This document shows, one piece after another, positions 1 to 9,938 of a DNA stretch of 64,000 nucleotides. Position 1 is the stretch's first letter, and each line of letters starts with the position of its first letter. The stretch lies in contig NC_007951.1 of assembly GCF_000013645.1 (NCBI RefSeq), forward strand, positions 1,116,001 to 1,180,000. Reading direction: 5' to 3'. The notes below the pieces were generated by a model. The model saw only the letters and a list, made by a program, of their open reading frames with translations. It searched no databases and was not told the origin of the DNA. The translations under genes and the position numbers were made by a program. This stretch comes from Paraburkholderia xenovorans LB400. GTDB lineage: Bacteria > Pseudomonadota > Gammaproteobacteria > Burkholderiales > Burkholderiaceae.

Positions 1-451
1 CAAAGATCGACGCGGTGTGGCCGTCTTCGCCCATGCCGAGAATCGCGACGTCGGGCACGCTGCTGAAACGCGCGTCGGCGTTCAGCGCGGCGACATGCGC
101 GTCGAGATCCTGCGTGGTGTCCACGAGCGGCCAGAACGCGGTGTCTTTCGCGGCGTTCTGCAACAGCGTGGCGTGCACCAGCTGCGAATTGCTCGCGCTG
201 TCCGTTTCGGGCACCCAGCGGTCGTCGACCAGCGTCACGGCGATCCGTGGCCAGTCGAAGGACTGCGTGGACAAGGTCTGCAGGAACGGCCGTGGACTGC
301 TGCCGCCGGACACTGCAAGCATTGCCTGGCGCGCGCCGGTGGCGGCACCGGCGGCCTGTGCGGCGAGCGACGCATGTAGCGCGTCGCCAACCGCTTTCGC
401 CAACGCGTCAGACTGGGCGCGTTGATCGTCGAAAGCGTGAAGCTCGATCAC
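1..451 (-). CDS. pgl: 6-phosphogluconolactonase, 3' end outside window
   Basis: Hydrolyses 6-phosphogluconolactone to 6-phosphogluconate in the cytoplasm, the step after Zwf. The first 150 codons are in the window; the C-terminus lies to the left. I read a GTG start (complement of 449-451) preceded by GGAGGAG. The visible protein has the family features LAVSGGSSPRPF (sugar-phosphate loop), LVDDRWVP and, near the edge, ILGMGEDGHTASIF, the catalytic-region signature of Pgl/NagB-like lactonases. It lies downstream of zwf on the same strand, about 180 bases away, so it probably belongs to the same operon. In Burkholderia the next gene is often a glucokinase-HexR fusion, which would lie outside this window. 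Confidence 0.9.
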   Translation of the reverse strand, partial: MIELHAFDDQRAQSDALAKAVGDALHASLAAQAAGAATGARQAMLAVSGGSSPRPFLQTLSTQSFDWPRIAVTLVDDRWVPETDSASNSQLVHATLLQNAAKDTAFWPLVDTTQDLDAHVAALNADARFSSVPDVAILGMGEDGHTASIF

Positions 452-512
452 TTCTCCTCCGTGCTGCTTTCTTGTTGGATCTGCGGAATGTGCCGTACTG
501 CTCTCACGCGAT

Positions 513-538
513 GCCTGCAAGGTGGATGACTTGCAGGC
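513..538 (-). other. hairpin in zwf-pgl intergenic region
   Basis: A perfect 9-base inverted repeat (GCCTGCAAG, 8-base loop, CTTGCAGGC) lies between the zwf stop and the pgl start. It has no T-run, so it looks like an mRNA-processing or attenuating stem, not a full intrinsic terminator. Confidence 0.4.
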
Positions 539-631
539 GCCCTCGTGATACCGGCGCCATTCCGTTCAGTTCGTCGGTGGGTCTTACAGGCGCCACGCCG
601 TGTTCCGCGGAATACGACGTGGCGCCGCGAT

Positions 632-2095
<1,464 letters not shown>

Positions 2096-2166
2096 GAGTC
2101 TCCGTCGATTGTCCTGGGGCCGCGGAAAGTGAGGGGCAGCGCGACCGTAGTCCGATAAAATTTTTT

Positions 2167-2204
2167 TTGACACTGAATTGTAGTTTAACTACAATCCAAA
2201 TCAA
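2167..2204. promoter_or_regulatory. divergent zwf / gtsA promoters overlapping a HexR-type operator
   Basis: A perfect 17-base palindrome, TTGTAGTTTAACTACAA (2178-2194), contains TGTAGTTTAACTACA, which fits every position of the published HexR consensus TGTARTTWWAYTACA. It overlaps two predicted sigma70 -10 boxes. On the plus strand, TTGACA (2167-2172) is 17 bases from TACAAT (2190-2195), pointing to the transporter operon. On the minus strand, TTGATT (2199-2204) is 16 bases from TACAAT (2177-2182), pointing to zwf. A repressor bound here would block both. Promoter geometry and palindrome are seen directly; the identity of the regulator is inferred from the motif and gene context. Confidence 0.8.
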
Positions 2205-2620
2205 GAGGTAGCGCTAATTCGATGAAAAAAGCGTGCGCTGTGAGTCTGGAGGCGCGTTTTCCCGAATCGGCAGGCGTCCCCTGCATGTTAACGGACATTG
2301 CGTGCCGGCACTTGCCAGCATGCCCGGTGGACCTTGCGGAAAGCCGGGCGGTTGAGCGGCCGGCAGGGTCTGCCCCAGGTTGACGTGCAAGGCACCTCGA
2401 GTCTGCCGCGCGCGACGCGGGCAGGCAAAAATCAAAAGAGGAGACAGTCAGTTGCATCCCGAACCACTCATCTCTTGAGCTTCCAGCGGCCGGACATCGG
2501 TCCGCCGGCACATGCCTCGCGCATGCGCCCGACCGTGCTCGATCGCCCAGTGTTTTGCCTGTTTGAACCAACCACAGCACCCTGGCGACATCAGGGGCCA
2601 TTTGTTTTTTGTTCAGGTGT
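2205..2620 (+). other. long untranslated leader upstream of gtsA
   Basis: About 430 bases separate the predicted start of transcription from the gtsA start codon. I see no credible small gene; the minus-strand open frame here lacks family features. A second promoter could lie nearer the gene, but I could not identify a convincing one. It ends in the strong ribosome-binding site GGAGGAGAT before 2637. Confidence 0.4.
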
Positions 2621-2636
2621 CTGGAGGAGATAAGCA

Positions 2637-3884
2637 ATGAAATTTCGCGCGATCATGGGCGCTTTGTGCGCCGCAGGTCTGATGTGTGGCGTCTCGGCGG
2701 TGCAGGCTGCCGAGTCGATCGAAGTGTTGCACTGGTGGACCTCGGGCGGCGAATCGAAAGCCGTCGGCGTCCTCAAGGACGACATGACGAAGCAGGGTTA
2801 CACGTGGAAGGACTTCGCGGTTGCGGGTGGCGCCGGCGCGGCTGCCATGACGGCACTCAAGACGCAGGTGATCTCGGGCAACGCGCCGAGCGCCGCGCAG
2901 ATCAAGGGTCCGCTGATCCAGGACTGGGCGCAGCAAGGCGTGCTCGTGCCGATCGACTCCGTTGCTGGCGACTGGAAGAAGAACCTGCCGCCGGAAATCG
3001 ACAAGATCATCCGTGCGGACGGTCACTACGTCGCCGCACCGTTCTCGGTGCACCGCGTGAACTGGCTGTACATCAACAAGGCGGCGCTGGACAAGGCGGG
3101 CGGCAAGGCGCCGACCACGTGGCCTGAATTCTTCGCGGTGGCCGACAAGATGAAGGCCGCGGGCATCCAGCCGATCGCGATGGGCGGCCAGCCGTGGCAG
3201 GACCTGACGCTGTGGGAAGACGTCGTGCTGTCGCAAGGCGCGGACTTCTACAAGAAGGCGCTGGTGGACCTCGACGAAAAGACGCTGACCTCGGACAAGA
3301 TGGTCGGCGTGTTCGACACGGTCCGCAAGATTCAGGGTTACTTCGACGCGGGCCGCACGGGCCGCGACTGGAACCTGGCAACGGCAATGGTCATCAATGG
3401 CAAGGCCGGCATGCAGTTCATGGGCGACTGGGCGAAGGGCGAATTCGCCAACGCCGGCAAGAAGTCGGGCTCGGACTACATCTGTGCCGCGGTGCCGGGC
3501 ACGGAGAAGTCGTACACGTTCAACGTCGACTCGTTCGTGTTCTTCCAGCAGAAGGGTGCGAAGGCGGCCACGCCGGGTCAGCTCGCGCTGGCCAGGACCA
3601 TCATGTCGCCTGACTTCCAGGAACAGTTCAGCCTGAACAAGGGTTCCATCCCGGTTCGTCTGGGCGTGTCGATGGCCAAGTTCGACGACTGCGCGAAGAA
3701 GTCGTACGCGGATGAACAGGTGGCGATCAAGTCGGGCGGCTACGTGCCTTCGCTGGCACACGGCATGGCGCAACCGGATGCAGCAGCCGGCGCGATCTCC
3801 GACGTGGTCACGAAGTTCATGAACTCGCAGCAGGATTCGAAGAGCGCGGTTGCCGCGCTCGCGAAGGCAGCGAAGACCAAATAA
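2637..3884 (+). CDS. gtsA: glucose/mannose-type ABC transporter, periplasmic binding protein
   Basis: Periplasmic receptor of a CUT1-family sugar importer. The 415-residue protein begins with a Sec signal peptide (hydrophobic stretch about residues 5-22, cleavage probably after AVQA, residue 24), followed by the typical VLHWWTSGGE opening of glucose-binding family 1 solute-binding proteins. WWTSGG, PFSVHRVNWLYINK and FMGDWAKGEF are family features. GGAGGAGAT precedes the ATG. It is first of four genes with two permeases and an ATPase. Its position opposite zwf and behind a HexR-type operator favours glucose as substrate. The symbol follows the Pseudomonas glucose transport system; exact substrate range is inferred. 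Confidence 0.9.
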   Translation: MKFRAIMGALCAAGLMCGVSAVQAAESIEVLHWWTSGGESKAVGVLKDDMTKQGYTWKDFAVAGGAGAAAMTALKTQVISGNAPSAAQIKGPLIQDWAQQGVLVPIDSVAGDWKKNLPPEIDKIIRADGHYVAAPFSVHRVNWLYINKAALDKAGGKAPTTWPEFFAVADKMKAAGIQPIAMGGQPWQDLTLWEDVVLSQGADFYKKALVDLDEKTLTSDKMVGVFDTVRKIQGYFDAGRTGRDWNLATAMVINGKAGMQFMGDWAKGEFANAGKKSGSDYICAAVPGTEKSYTFNVDSFVFFQQKGAKAATPGQLALARTIMSPDFQEQFSLNKGSIPVRLGVSMAKFDDCAKKSYADEQVAIKSGGYVPSLAHGMAQPDAAAGAISDVVTKFMNSQQDSKSAVAALAKAAKTK

Positions 3885-4085
3885 GTCGCGTCAAGCGAAG
3901 CGGCGCGCCCGGCGGTTCAGCAACGGGCGCCGGGTGCGCCCTTCGTGTCGCCGGTTGCCGGGGTTGTCTTCCTTGCGTCGGCAGGCGGCTTCACCTGGTT
4001 TCATAGAGTCACACCTATGCCGTTGCGACCTCGCGTTTTTTCAGCGTGAAGGTCCCGGCGGTACAGTTTCAGCAGGAGTCGAGTA

Positions 4086-5024
4086 GTGACTGCTTCTATC
4101 AGCGGAAACGGGAAAACGGCCACCGCCGCCCGCCGCGCGTCGCCCCTGGCGGCCCTTGCCGATCGCTGGATTCCGAAGCTGGTGCTCGCACCCAGCGTCG
4201 TGATCAGCCTGATCTTCGTGTATGGCTTCATCGCAATCACCGGCTATCTGTCGCTGTCCAATTCGCGACTGATGCCTCGTTATGAATTTGTCGGTCTCGA
4301 TCGTTATCGCGAACTGTTCGATAACGACGTGTTCTGGACGTCGGCTGCGAACCTCGGCTGGTTCGGCATCCCGTTCATTGGTATCTGTATCGGTCTCGGT
4401 CTCTTTCTCGCGATCCTGCTCGATCAGCAGATCCGCAACGAAGGCGCGCTGCGCGCCGTGTTCCTCTACCCGATGGCGCTCTCGTTCATCGTGACGGGTA
4501 CGGCGTGGCAATGGATCATGACGCCGAGCATCGGCCTCGAGAAGGTGTTCCACGACTGGGGCTGGACGAGTTTTTCGTTCAGCTGGCTGGGCGACCCGGA
4601 CAAGGCGATTTTCTGCGTCGTGATCGCGGCCGTGTGGCAATCCACCGGCTTCGTGATGGCGCTGTTTCTCGCGGGCCTGCGCGGCGTGGACGGGGAAATC
4701 TTCAAGGCCGCGCAGATGGACGGCGCGGGCTTGCCCACCATCTACCGCAAGATCGTGATTCCGAGCATGCGCCCGGTGTTCTTCTCGGTGCTGCTGATTC
4801 TCTGCCACATCACGATCAAGACCTTCGACCTGGTGGTCGCGTTGACCGCGGGCGGTCCGGGCACGTCGTCGTCGCTGCCGGCTATTTTCATGTACACGTT
4901 TTCGTTCAATCGCGGGCAGCTGGGCGTCGGCGCGGCATCGTCGATGATGATGCTCGCCACCGTCGTAGCCGTGCTCGTGCCGCTGATGTATCTGGAATCG
5001 AGGAGCACCCGCAATGCAGCCTAA
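4086..5024 (+). CDS. gtsB: sugar ABC transporter permease 1
   Basis: Inner-membrane permease subunit, 312 residues, of the CUT1 sugar importer (MalF-like fold, six predicted membrane segments). The cytoplasmic coupling region GEIFKAAQMDGAGLPTIYRK carries the EAA-loop pattern that contacts the ATPase. I use the GTG at 4086, preceded by AGGAG. It follows gtsA by about 200 bases and overlaps the next permease by 11 bases, so the two permeases are probably translationally coupled. Confidence 0.92.
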   Translation: MTASISGNGKTATAARRASPLAALADRWIPKLVLAPSVVISLIFVYGFIAITGYLSLSNSRLMPRYEFVGLDRYRELFDNDVFWTSAANLGWFGIPFIGICIGLGLFLAILLDQQIRNEGALRAVFLYPMALSFIVTGTAWQWIMTPSIGLEKVFHDWGWTSFSFSWLGDPDKAIFCVVIAAVWQSTGFVMALFLAGLRGVDGEIFKAAQMDGAGLPTIYRKIVIPSMRPVFFSVLLILCHITIKTFDLVVALTAGGPGTSSSLPAIFMYTFSFNRGQLGVGAASSMMMLATVVAVLVPLMYLESRSTRNAA

Positions 5025-5871
5025 GATGACGATCAGCCGTGCCGTCATTTATGCGGCCCTGTTCCTGTTCGCCCTGTATTTCCTGTTTCCGCTGTACGTG
5101 ATGCTGTCCACGTCGTTCAAGGACATCGACCAGCTGCGCACCGGCAACCTGCTCACGCCGCCCACGCACTGGACCGTGGATCCGTGGATCAAGGCATGGA
5201 GCGGCGCCTGTACGGGCGTGCGTTGCGACGGCATGCAGCCGTTCTTCATGAACTCGGTGCGGATGGTGATTCCCGCCGTGCTGATCTCGTCGATCATCGG
5301 CGCGTTCAACGGTTATGTGCTCACGCACTGGCGTTTCCGTGGCGCCGATCCGATCTTCACGATGATCCTGGTGGGCTGCTTCATTCCGTTCCAGGCGATC
5401 CTGCTGCCGATGGCGCGTTTCGAAGGCTTTCTCGGCCTGTCGAACACCACGACCGGCCTGGTAGTGGTGCACGTGGTCTACGGTATCGCCTTCACCACGA
5501 TGTTCTTCCGCAACTTCTACGTGAGCATTCCGGCTGAACTCGTGAAGGCGGCGCGTATCGACGGTGCGGGGTTTTTCACGATCTTCACGAAGATTCTGCT
5601 GCCGGTTTCGTTGCCGATTTTCATGGTGTGCCTGATCTGGCAATTCACGCAGATCTGGAATGACTTCCTGTTCGGTATCGTGTTCTCCGGTGTCGATTCG
5701 ATGCCGATCACGGTGGCGCTGAACAACCTCGTGAATACCTCGACCGGCGTGAAGGAATACAACGTGGACATGGCCGGCGCGATCATCGCCGCATTGCCCA
5801 CGCTGCTGGTCTACATCATCGCCGGACGCTATTTCGTGCGCGGCCTGACGGCAGGCGCGGTGAAGGGCTGA
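5014..5871 (+). CDS. gtsC: sugar ABC transporter permease 2
   Basis: Second inner-membrane permease, 285 residues, MalG-like. The N-terminus holds a membrane segment (about residues 9-28) and the EAA loop is present as AELVKAARIDGAGFFTIFTK, with conserved Ala and Gly for ATPase contact. The start codon lies inside the end of gtsB. A 125-base spacer separates it from the ATPase gene. The heterodimer of gtsB and gtsC products would form the sugar channel. Confidence 0.92.
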   Translation: MQPKMTISRAVIYAALFLFALYFLFPLYVMLSTSFKDIDQLRTGNLLTPPTHWTVDPWIKAWSGACTGVRCDGMQPFFMNSVRMVIPAVLISSIIGAFNGYVLTHWRFRGADPIFTMILVGCFIPFQAILLPMARFEGFLGLSNTTTGLVVVHVVYGIAFTTMFFRNFYVSIPAELVKAARIDGAGFFTIFTKILLPVSLPIFMVCLIWQFTQIWNDFLFGIVFSGVDSMPITVALNNLVNTSTGVKEYNVDMAGAIIAALPTLLVYIIAGRYFVRGLTAGAVKG

Positions 5872-5996
5872 ACGCCGGGCTGAGTCCAGGCTAACACCAG
5901 GTTAAACCATCCGGGCGCGGCGGCTTCTGTTCGATTCGAAGCCGTCGTCACCCGACAAAGTTTTCAAGCAGTACCAGAGACAAGAGGATTCACAGC

Positions 5997-7112
5997 ATGG
6001 CAAGCCTTTCCATCCGTGACGTGTACAAGACTTACCCGAACGGGGTGCCGGTTCTGAAGGGTGTCAACATCGACATCGAAGACGGCCAGTTCCTGATTCT
6101 CGTCGGCGGTTCGGGCTGCGGGAAGTCGACGCTGCTCAACATGATTGCCGGCCTCGAAACCGTGACCAAGGGCGAGATCCAGATCGACGGCAAGACGGTG
6201 AACAACCTGTCGCCGAAAGATCGCGATATCGCGATGGTGTTCCAGTCGTACGCGCTGTATCCGTCCATGACGGTGCGCGAGAACATCTCGTTCGGCCTGA
6301 ACATCCGCAAGGTGCCGAAGCAGGAGCAGGCGCAGATCGTCGAGCGCGTGTCGAACACGCTGCAGATCACGCACCTGCTGGATCGCAAGCCGGGCCAACT
6401 GTCCGGCGGCCAGCGTCAGCGCGTGGCAATGGGCCGTGCGTTGGCGCGCGATCCGGTCATGTTCCTGTTCGACGAACCGCTGTCGAACCTCGACGCGAAG
6501 CTGCGTATCGAGATGCGTTCGGAAATCAAGCTGCTGCATCAACGCCTCGGCACGACGATCGTCTACGTGACGCACGATCAGATCGAAGCCATGACGCTCG
6601 GCGACCGCATCGCGGTGATGAAAGACGGCATCGTGCAGCAGTTCGGCGCGCCGCAGGACATCTACGACTCGCCGTCGAACCTGTTCGTGGCGGGCTTTAT
6701 CGGCGCGCCGCCGATGAACTTCATCCAGGGCAAGCTGGTCGACCAGGGCGCGGGCGTGGCGCTCGAACTCGATACGGGTGTCGCGCGCACGGCGCTGAAC
6801 CTGCCGTTCGACTCCGCGAAGGTGAAGTCGCACGTGGGCCGTGACGTGATTCTCGGCCTGCGTCCGGAACGCATCACCGACGCGCGCGGCGCGCATGGCG
6901 ACAACGCGAAGCTGCAACCGATCGAAGTGAAGGTCGACGTGATCGAGCCGACCGGCCCGGACACGCTGGTGTTCGCGCAGATCAACGGCAAGCGCATCGT
7001 GAGCCGCGTGCACCCGGCTTCGAATCCGCAGCCGCTGACGAACACGACGCTGCTGTTCGATACCTCGAAGGCGGTGCTGTTCGATCCGACCAACGAAGAG
7101 CGGATCGCCTGA
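5997..7112 (+). CDS. gtsD: sugar ABC transporter ATP-binding protein (MalK/UgpC type)
   Basis: Cytoplasmic ATPase energising the importer, 371 residues. Walker A is GGSGCGKST (37-45), the signature LSGGQ (135-139), Walker B MFLFDE (155-160), and the switch His follows in YVTHDQIEA. The C-terminal third is the extra OB-like regulatory domain of CUT1 ATPases (GLRPERI). AGAGG lies upstream of the ATG. It is last of the operon and is followed by a strong terminator. Such ATPases can serve several sugar systems, so sharing with other permeases is possible. Confidence 0.93.
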   Translation: MASLSIRDVYKTYPNGVPVLKGVNIDIEDGQFLILVGGSGCGKSTLLNMIAGLETVTKGEIQIDGKTVNNLSPKDRDIAMVFQSYALYPSMTVRENISFGLNIRKVPKQEQAQIVERVSNTLQITHLLDRKPGQLSGGQRQRVAMGRALARDPVMFLFDEPLSNLDAKLRIEMRSEIKLLHQRLGTTIVYVTHDQIEAMTLGDRIAVMKDGIVQQFGAPQDIYDSPSNLFVAGFIGAPPMNFIQGKLVDQGAGVALELDTGVARTALNLPFDSAKVKSHVGRDVILGLRPERITDARGAHGDNAKLQPIEVKVDVIEPTGPDTLVFAQINGKRIVSRVHPASNPQPLTNTTLLFDTSKAVLFDPTNEERIA

Positions 7113-7135
7113 TCGCAACGTTCGGATTGTGTTCA

Positions 7136-7171
7136 AAAAGCCCCATGCATTGCAAAATGCATGGGGCTTTT
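7136..7171. terminator. bidirectional intrinsic terminator
   Basis: Arms AAAAGCCCCATGCAT (7136-7150) and ATGCATGGGGCTTTT (7157-7171) pair perfectly around a 6-base loop, with T-rich ends on both strands. It ends the gts operon on the plus strand and the LysR gene on the minus strand. Confidence 0.92.
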
Positions 7172-7189
7172 GCCTGGTGCGGCGTCGCC

Positions 7190-8107
7190 TCACTGCTCCG
7201 CAATATGCAGATCCGGATTGTTGCGCGCCAGCTCGGTCACCCATTCGATGAACGCGCGCAGCCGCGAACTCAGATTGCGGCGATGCGCGTAGAGCACCGA
7301 TAGCGGCGTGCCGGGGCTCGTGTAGGTGGTGAGGATTTCCTTCAGCGCGCCCTGGTTGATCAGGTCGGAGACCATGAAGCGCGACGGCTGGATGATGCCG
7401 TGACCGAGCACGGCCGCGCCGATGTACACGGAGCCGTCGTTTACCGCCAGCACGCTTTTCAGCGTGACCTTGGCGAGTTCGCCGTCCACTTCGTATTCGA
7501 ATGGAAACGTTCTGCCCGTGCGCGCGGACACGTAATTGACCGCGCGATGTTCGCTCAACGCTTCGAGCGTGGTCGGCTCGCCGTATTTCTCCAGATACGC
7601 CGGCGACGCGCATGTGACGATGCGCGCCTGACCGATCCGCCGCGCCACGAGACTCGACTCTTCCGGCGTGCCCATGCGGATCACGCAATCCACGCCGTCC
7701 TGAATCAGGTCGATGTTGCGATCGGCGAGGCCGAGCCGCACGTCGATCTCGGGGTATTGCCGGTAGAAGTCGTCGAGCGCGGGCAGCAGCAGCGCGCGGG
7801 CCAGCGTGCCGGACGTATCCACGCGGATCGTGCCGGCCGGATTTTCGCGCTTGTTCGACAGCGACGACTCGGCCTCGGCGACTTCGGCGAGGATGCGCAC
7901 GCAGCGCTCGTAGAACAGCGCGCCGTCTTCGGTGACGCTGACCTGGCGCGTCGAACGGTTCAGCAGACGCACGCCGACGTGTTCCTCCAGCGCCTGGATG
8001 GTGCGGCTGACTTTGGCGCGCGGCAGGTCGAGCGACTCGGATACTTTGGTGAAGCTGTTCGCCTCGACCACACGCGTAAATATCTCCATCGCTTCGAAAC
8101 GGTCCAT
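7190..8107 (-). CDS. LysR-family transcriptional regulator (CrgA-like)
   Basis: DNA-binding regulator of 305 residues. The N-terminal winged helix-turn-helix (about 1-60) reads FTRVVEANSFTKVSESLDLP; the C-terminal LysR substrate domain includes RVDTSGTLARALLLP and VDCVIRMG, typical of the CrgA/DsdC-like branch that often controls oxidoreductases or efflux genes. No divergent target lies beside it: the next gene upstream, a glutathione transferase, is on the same strand. Its target and ligand cannot be told from the sequence. Confidence 0.9.
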   Translation of the reverse strand: MDRFEAMEIFTRVVEANSFTKVSESLDLPRAKVSRTIQALEEHVGVRLLNRSTRQVSVTEDGALFYERCVRILAEVAEAESSLSNKRENPAGTIRVDTSGTLARALLLPALDDFYRQYPEIDVRLGLADRNIDLIQDGVDCVIRMGTPEESSLVARRIGQARIVTCASPAYLEKYGEPTTLEALSEHRAVNYVSARTGRTFPFEYEVDGELAKVTLKSVLAVNDGSVYIGAAVLGHGIIQPSRFMVSDLINQGALKEILTTYTSPGTPLSVLYAHRRNLSSRLRAFIEWVTELARNNPDLHIAEQ

Positions 8108-8278
8108 GTTTTGCCTTGTGGGTGATTGGCGGAAGTGGGTGTCGAAGTGAAGTGTATAGGTTGGAAAAATTGTTGTCCCAAAGGGTAAGAATGGGCGGCT
8201 TGCCAGCGCTCGTGTTGCGGTTTGCCCGTGGCCGCCGCAGCAGCCGCCGCGGTCCCAGCCGCGGCCGTGCGGCTGCGC

Positions 8279-8938
8279 TCAATCCCGGTCCGGCGCGCCG
8301 AGCGGGAAAAACGCGCGATAGGGGCGCGCTTCGTCCACCGCGCGTGCGAACGACGGCCGCGCCAACAGCCGCTTGCGGTAAGCCAGCACATGCGGAAAGG
8401 CCGCGCCGATGGCGTGCGTCCAGTCGGCATAGAAAAGGAACGGCGCGGCGCCGCAGTCGGCGAGGCTGAAGGTGTCGCCGGCGGCCCATTCGCGTTCTGC
8501 CATCACCTTGTCCAGCCAGCCATACGCGGTGTCGAGCATGGCGCGCGCGTCGGCTACGGCGTGCGGGTCCCGTTGCGGCTCGGGGCGCATGCTGTCGTAG
8601 ACGATCTTTTGCTGCGGAGTCGAGATGTAGTTGTCGAAGAAGCGGTCCATGCCGCGCACTTCGAGCGCGGCGCGGGCGTCGGCCGGCAGCAGCGGTACCG
8701 GCCCGGGGTGATAGAGGCCCAGATATTCGATGATGATGCTCGACTCCAACACGGTCCGGCCGCTGTCCACCAGCAGCGGAAACCGCTTGATCGGCCAGAG
8801 CGCGGCGAATTCGGCCATGACTTGCGGGTCGTCGTGCGCCAGCAGGCGTAGCTCGAATGGTGTGCCGTTCTCGTAGAGCGCGGTCAGGACCTTCTGGCAG
8901 TAAGAGGAGAACGGATGGGCATAGAGCGTCAGGGGCAT
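8279..8938 (-). CDS. glutathione S-transferase family protein
   Basis: Cytosolic GST fold, 219 residues. The thioredoxin-like N-domain starts LTLYAHPFSSYCQKVLTALYENG, with Ser/Cys of YAHPFSSYCQK near the glutathione site, and carries the conserved SSIIIEYL motif (the E-S pair that binds the gamma-glutamyl part). The C-domain has FSLADCGAAPFLFYADW, the family N-capping box region. I start at MPLTLYAH (8938), not at an upstream Met, because this matches the family N-terminus. Substrate unknown; likely detoxification. Confidence 0.88.
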   Translation of the reverse strand: MPLTLYAHPFSSYCQKVLTALYENGTPFELRLLAHDDPQVMAEFAALWPIKRFPLLVDSGRTVLESSIIIEYLGLYHPGPVPLLPADARAALEVRGMDRFFDNYISTPQQKIVYDSMRPEPQRDPHAVADARAMLDTAYGWLDKVMAEREWAAGDTFSLADCGAAPFLFYADWTHAIGAAFPHVLAYRKRLLARPSFARAVDEARPYRAFFPLGAPDRD

Positions 8939-9039
8939 CGTGGTCACCTTGGTCGATTGTGGCGGTTGGGTGCGCGACGGCGGCGCGGGGCCGTCAACCT
9001 CACGACGAATGGCGGCGGCGCGAATCGACACAGCGACGA

Positions 9040-9226
9040 CGATCGGAAGAGTGTCACCGCGCAGCAGAGCAAGCTGAGCGACGACGCCACGCAATTGACG
9101 AAGCAGTATCAGAGCCAGTTCACCGCGCTGAACACGCTGATGGCGACCATGAACAACAACTCGGCGTACCTGACGGCGCTGTTCGGCGGCTCGAAGAGCG
9201 CGGGCGCGCTGGCGACCAACAAGTAA
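9040..9226 (+). pseudogene. fliD: 3' fragment of fliD (flagellar hook-associated protein 2)
   Basis: About 60 codons ending in TAA at 9224-9226 read like the extreme C-terminus of beta-proteobacterial FliD: SVTAQQSKLSDDATQL, then QFTALNTLMATMNNNSAYLT and ALFGG. This coiled-coil tail normally ends a protein of roughly 450-500 residues. The rest of fliD is absent: upstream sequence in this frame degenerates and then runs into the start region of the opposite-strand GST gene. No flagellar genes are nearby. I read it as a remnant of a duplication, deletion or rearrangement; the identification is from memory of family sequences. Confidence 0.6.
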
Positions 9227-9304
9227 GTTTGAAATACGGCGTAGTGTCCGTTCGCGGGCAATGCGCCGTACAGTGAGGCGAGCCGTGCCGCTCGTCACCG
9301 CCCG

Positions 9305-9928
9305 TTAGTGCGGCAACCTGACATCGAACCGGAACGTCACCAGCCTTGCCAGCAGGATAAAGGCGGTGGCGATCAGCACGCTATAGACCGTGTCGAAGTC
9401 GAAGTAATCCAGCAGCACATACAGCCAGCAACCGACGAAAGCGCAGGTCGCATAAGGCCGCGAGTCGCGCAGAATCAGCGGCACTTCGTTACATAGCACG
9501 TCACGGATCACGCCGCCGAAAACTCCCGTCAGCACGCCCATCATCACCGAGGTGAACCACGGCATTTGCGCGTCGTGCGCGATCGACGTGCCGGCGATGC
9601 TGAAAAGCCCAAGGCCAATCGCATCCGCCACCAGCAAAACCCGTTCGGAAAGCAGGCGCGAGGTCATTTTCAGCAGCGTCGGCGCGAACAGCGACATCAC
9701 GAAGATCGCGATCAGATAATCCTGATGCTCGACCCAATAAAAAGGCCGACGCTCCAGCAGCACGTCGCGCAACGTGCCGCCGCCGAAGGCCGTGGCGATC
9801 GCCACGAGAAACGTGCCGACCGCGTCGAGCCGGCGGCTTCTGGCCTCGATGAAACCGGAAATGGCGTACGCGAAAATCGCCAGCGCTTCCATGATGGTCA
9901 GCGCGAGCGTCAGCCTCGGATGGATCAC
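9305..9928 (-). CDS. trimeric intracellular cation channel (TRIC, UPF0126) family protein
   Basis: Inner-membrane protein of 207 residues with about seven hydrophobic segments in two repeats. The repeat motifs GGGTLRDVLL and GGVIRDVLCNEVPLIL, Gly-rich kinks followed by RDV, are diagnostic of the UPF0126/TRIC family, whose members conduct K+. A longer reading from an upstream Met would overlap the Smr gene; I choose the GTG at 9928 because ACGGAG lies just before it and it starts 10 bases after the Smr stop. Probably co-transcribed with Smr. Confidence 0.85.
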   Translation of the reverse strand: MIHPRLTLALTIMEALAIFAYAISGFIEARSRRLDAVGTFLVAIATAFGGGTLRDVLLERRPFYWVEHQDYLIAIFVMSLFAPTLLKMTSRLLSERVLLVADAIGLGLFSIAGTSIAHDAQMPWFTSVMMGVLTGVFGGVIRDVLCNEVPLILRDSRPYATCAFVGCWLYVLLDYFDFDTVYSVLIATAFILLARLVTFRFDVRLPH

Positions 9929-9938
9929 CGCGGCTCCG

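Noticed and set aside
2185..2637. 150-codon minus-strand frame in the zwf/gtsA intergenic region
   Set aside because: No family pattern, and it would cross the promoter and operator.
5964..8489. Long minus-strand open frame over the ABC ATPase and LysR genes
   Set aside because: Shadow frame; the ATPase and LysR proteins are complete in their own frames.
9047..9060. GATCGGAAGAG, identical to part of a common sequencing adapter
   Set aside because: Only 11 bases match, and the sequence continues the fliD-like reading frame, so chance is more likely than contamination.
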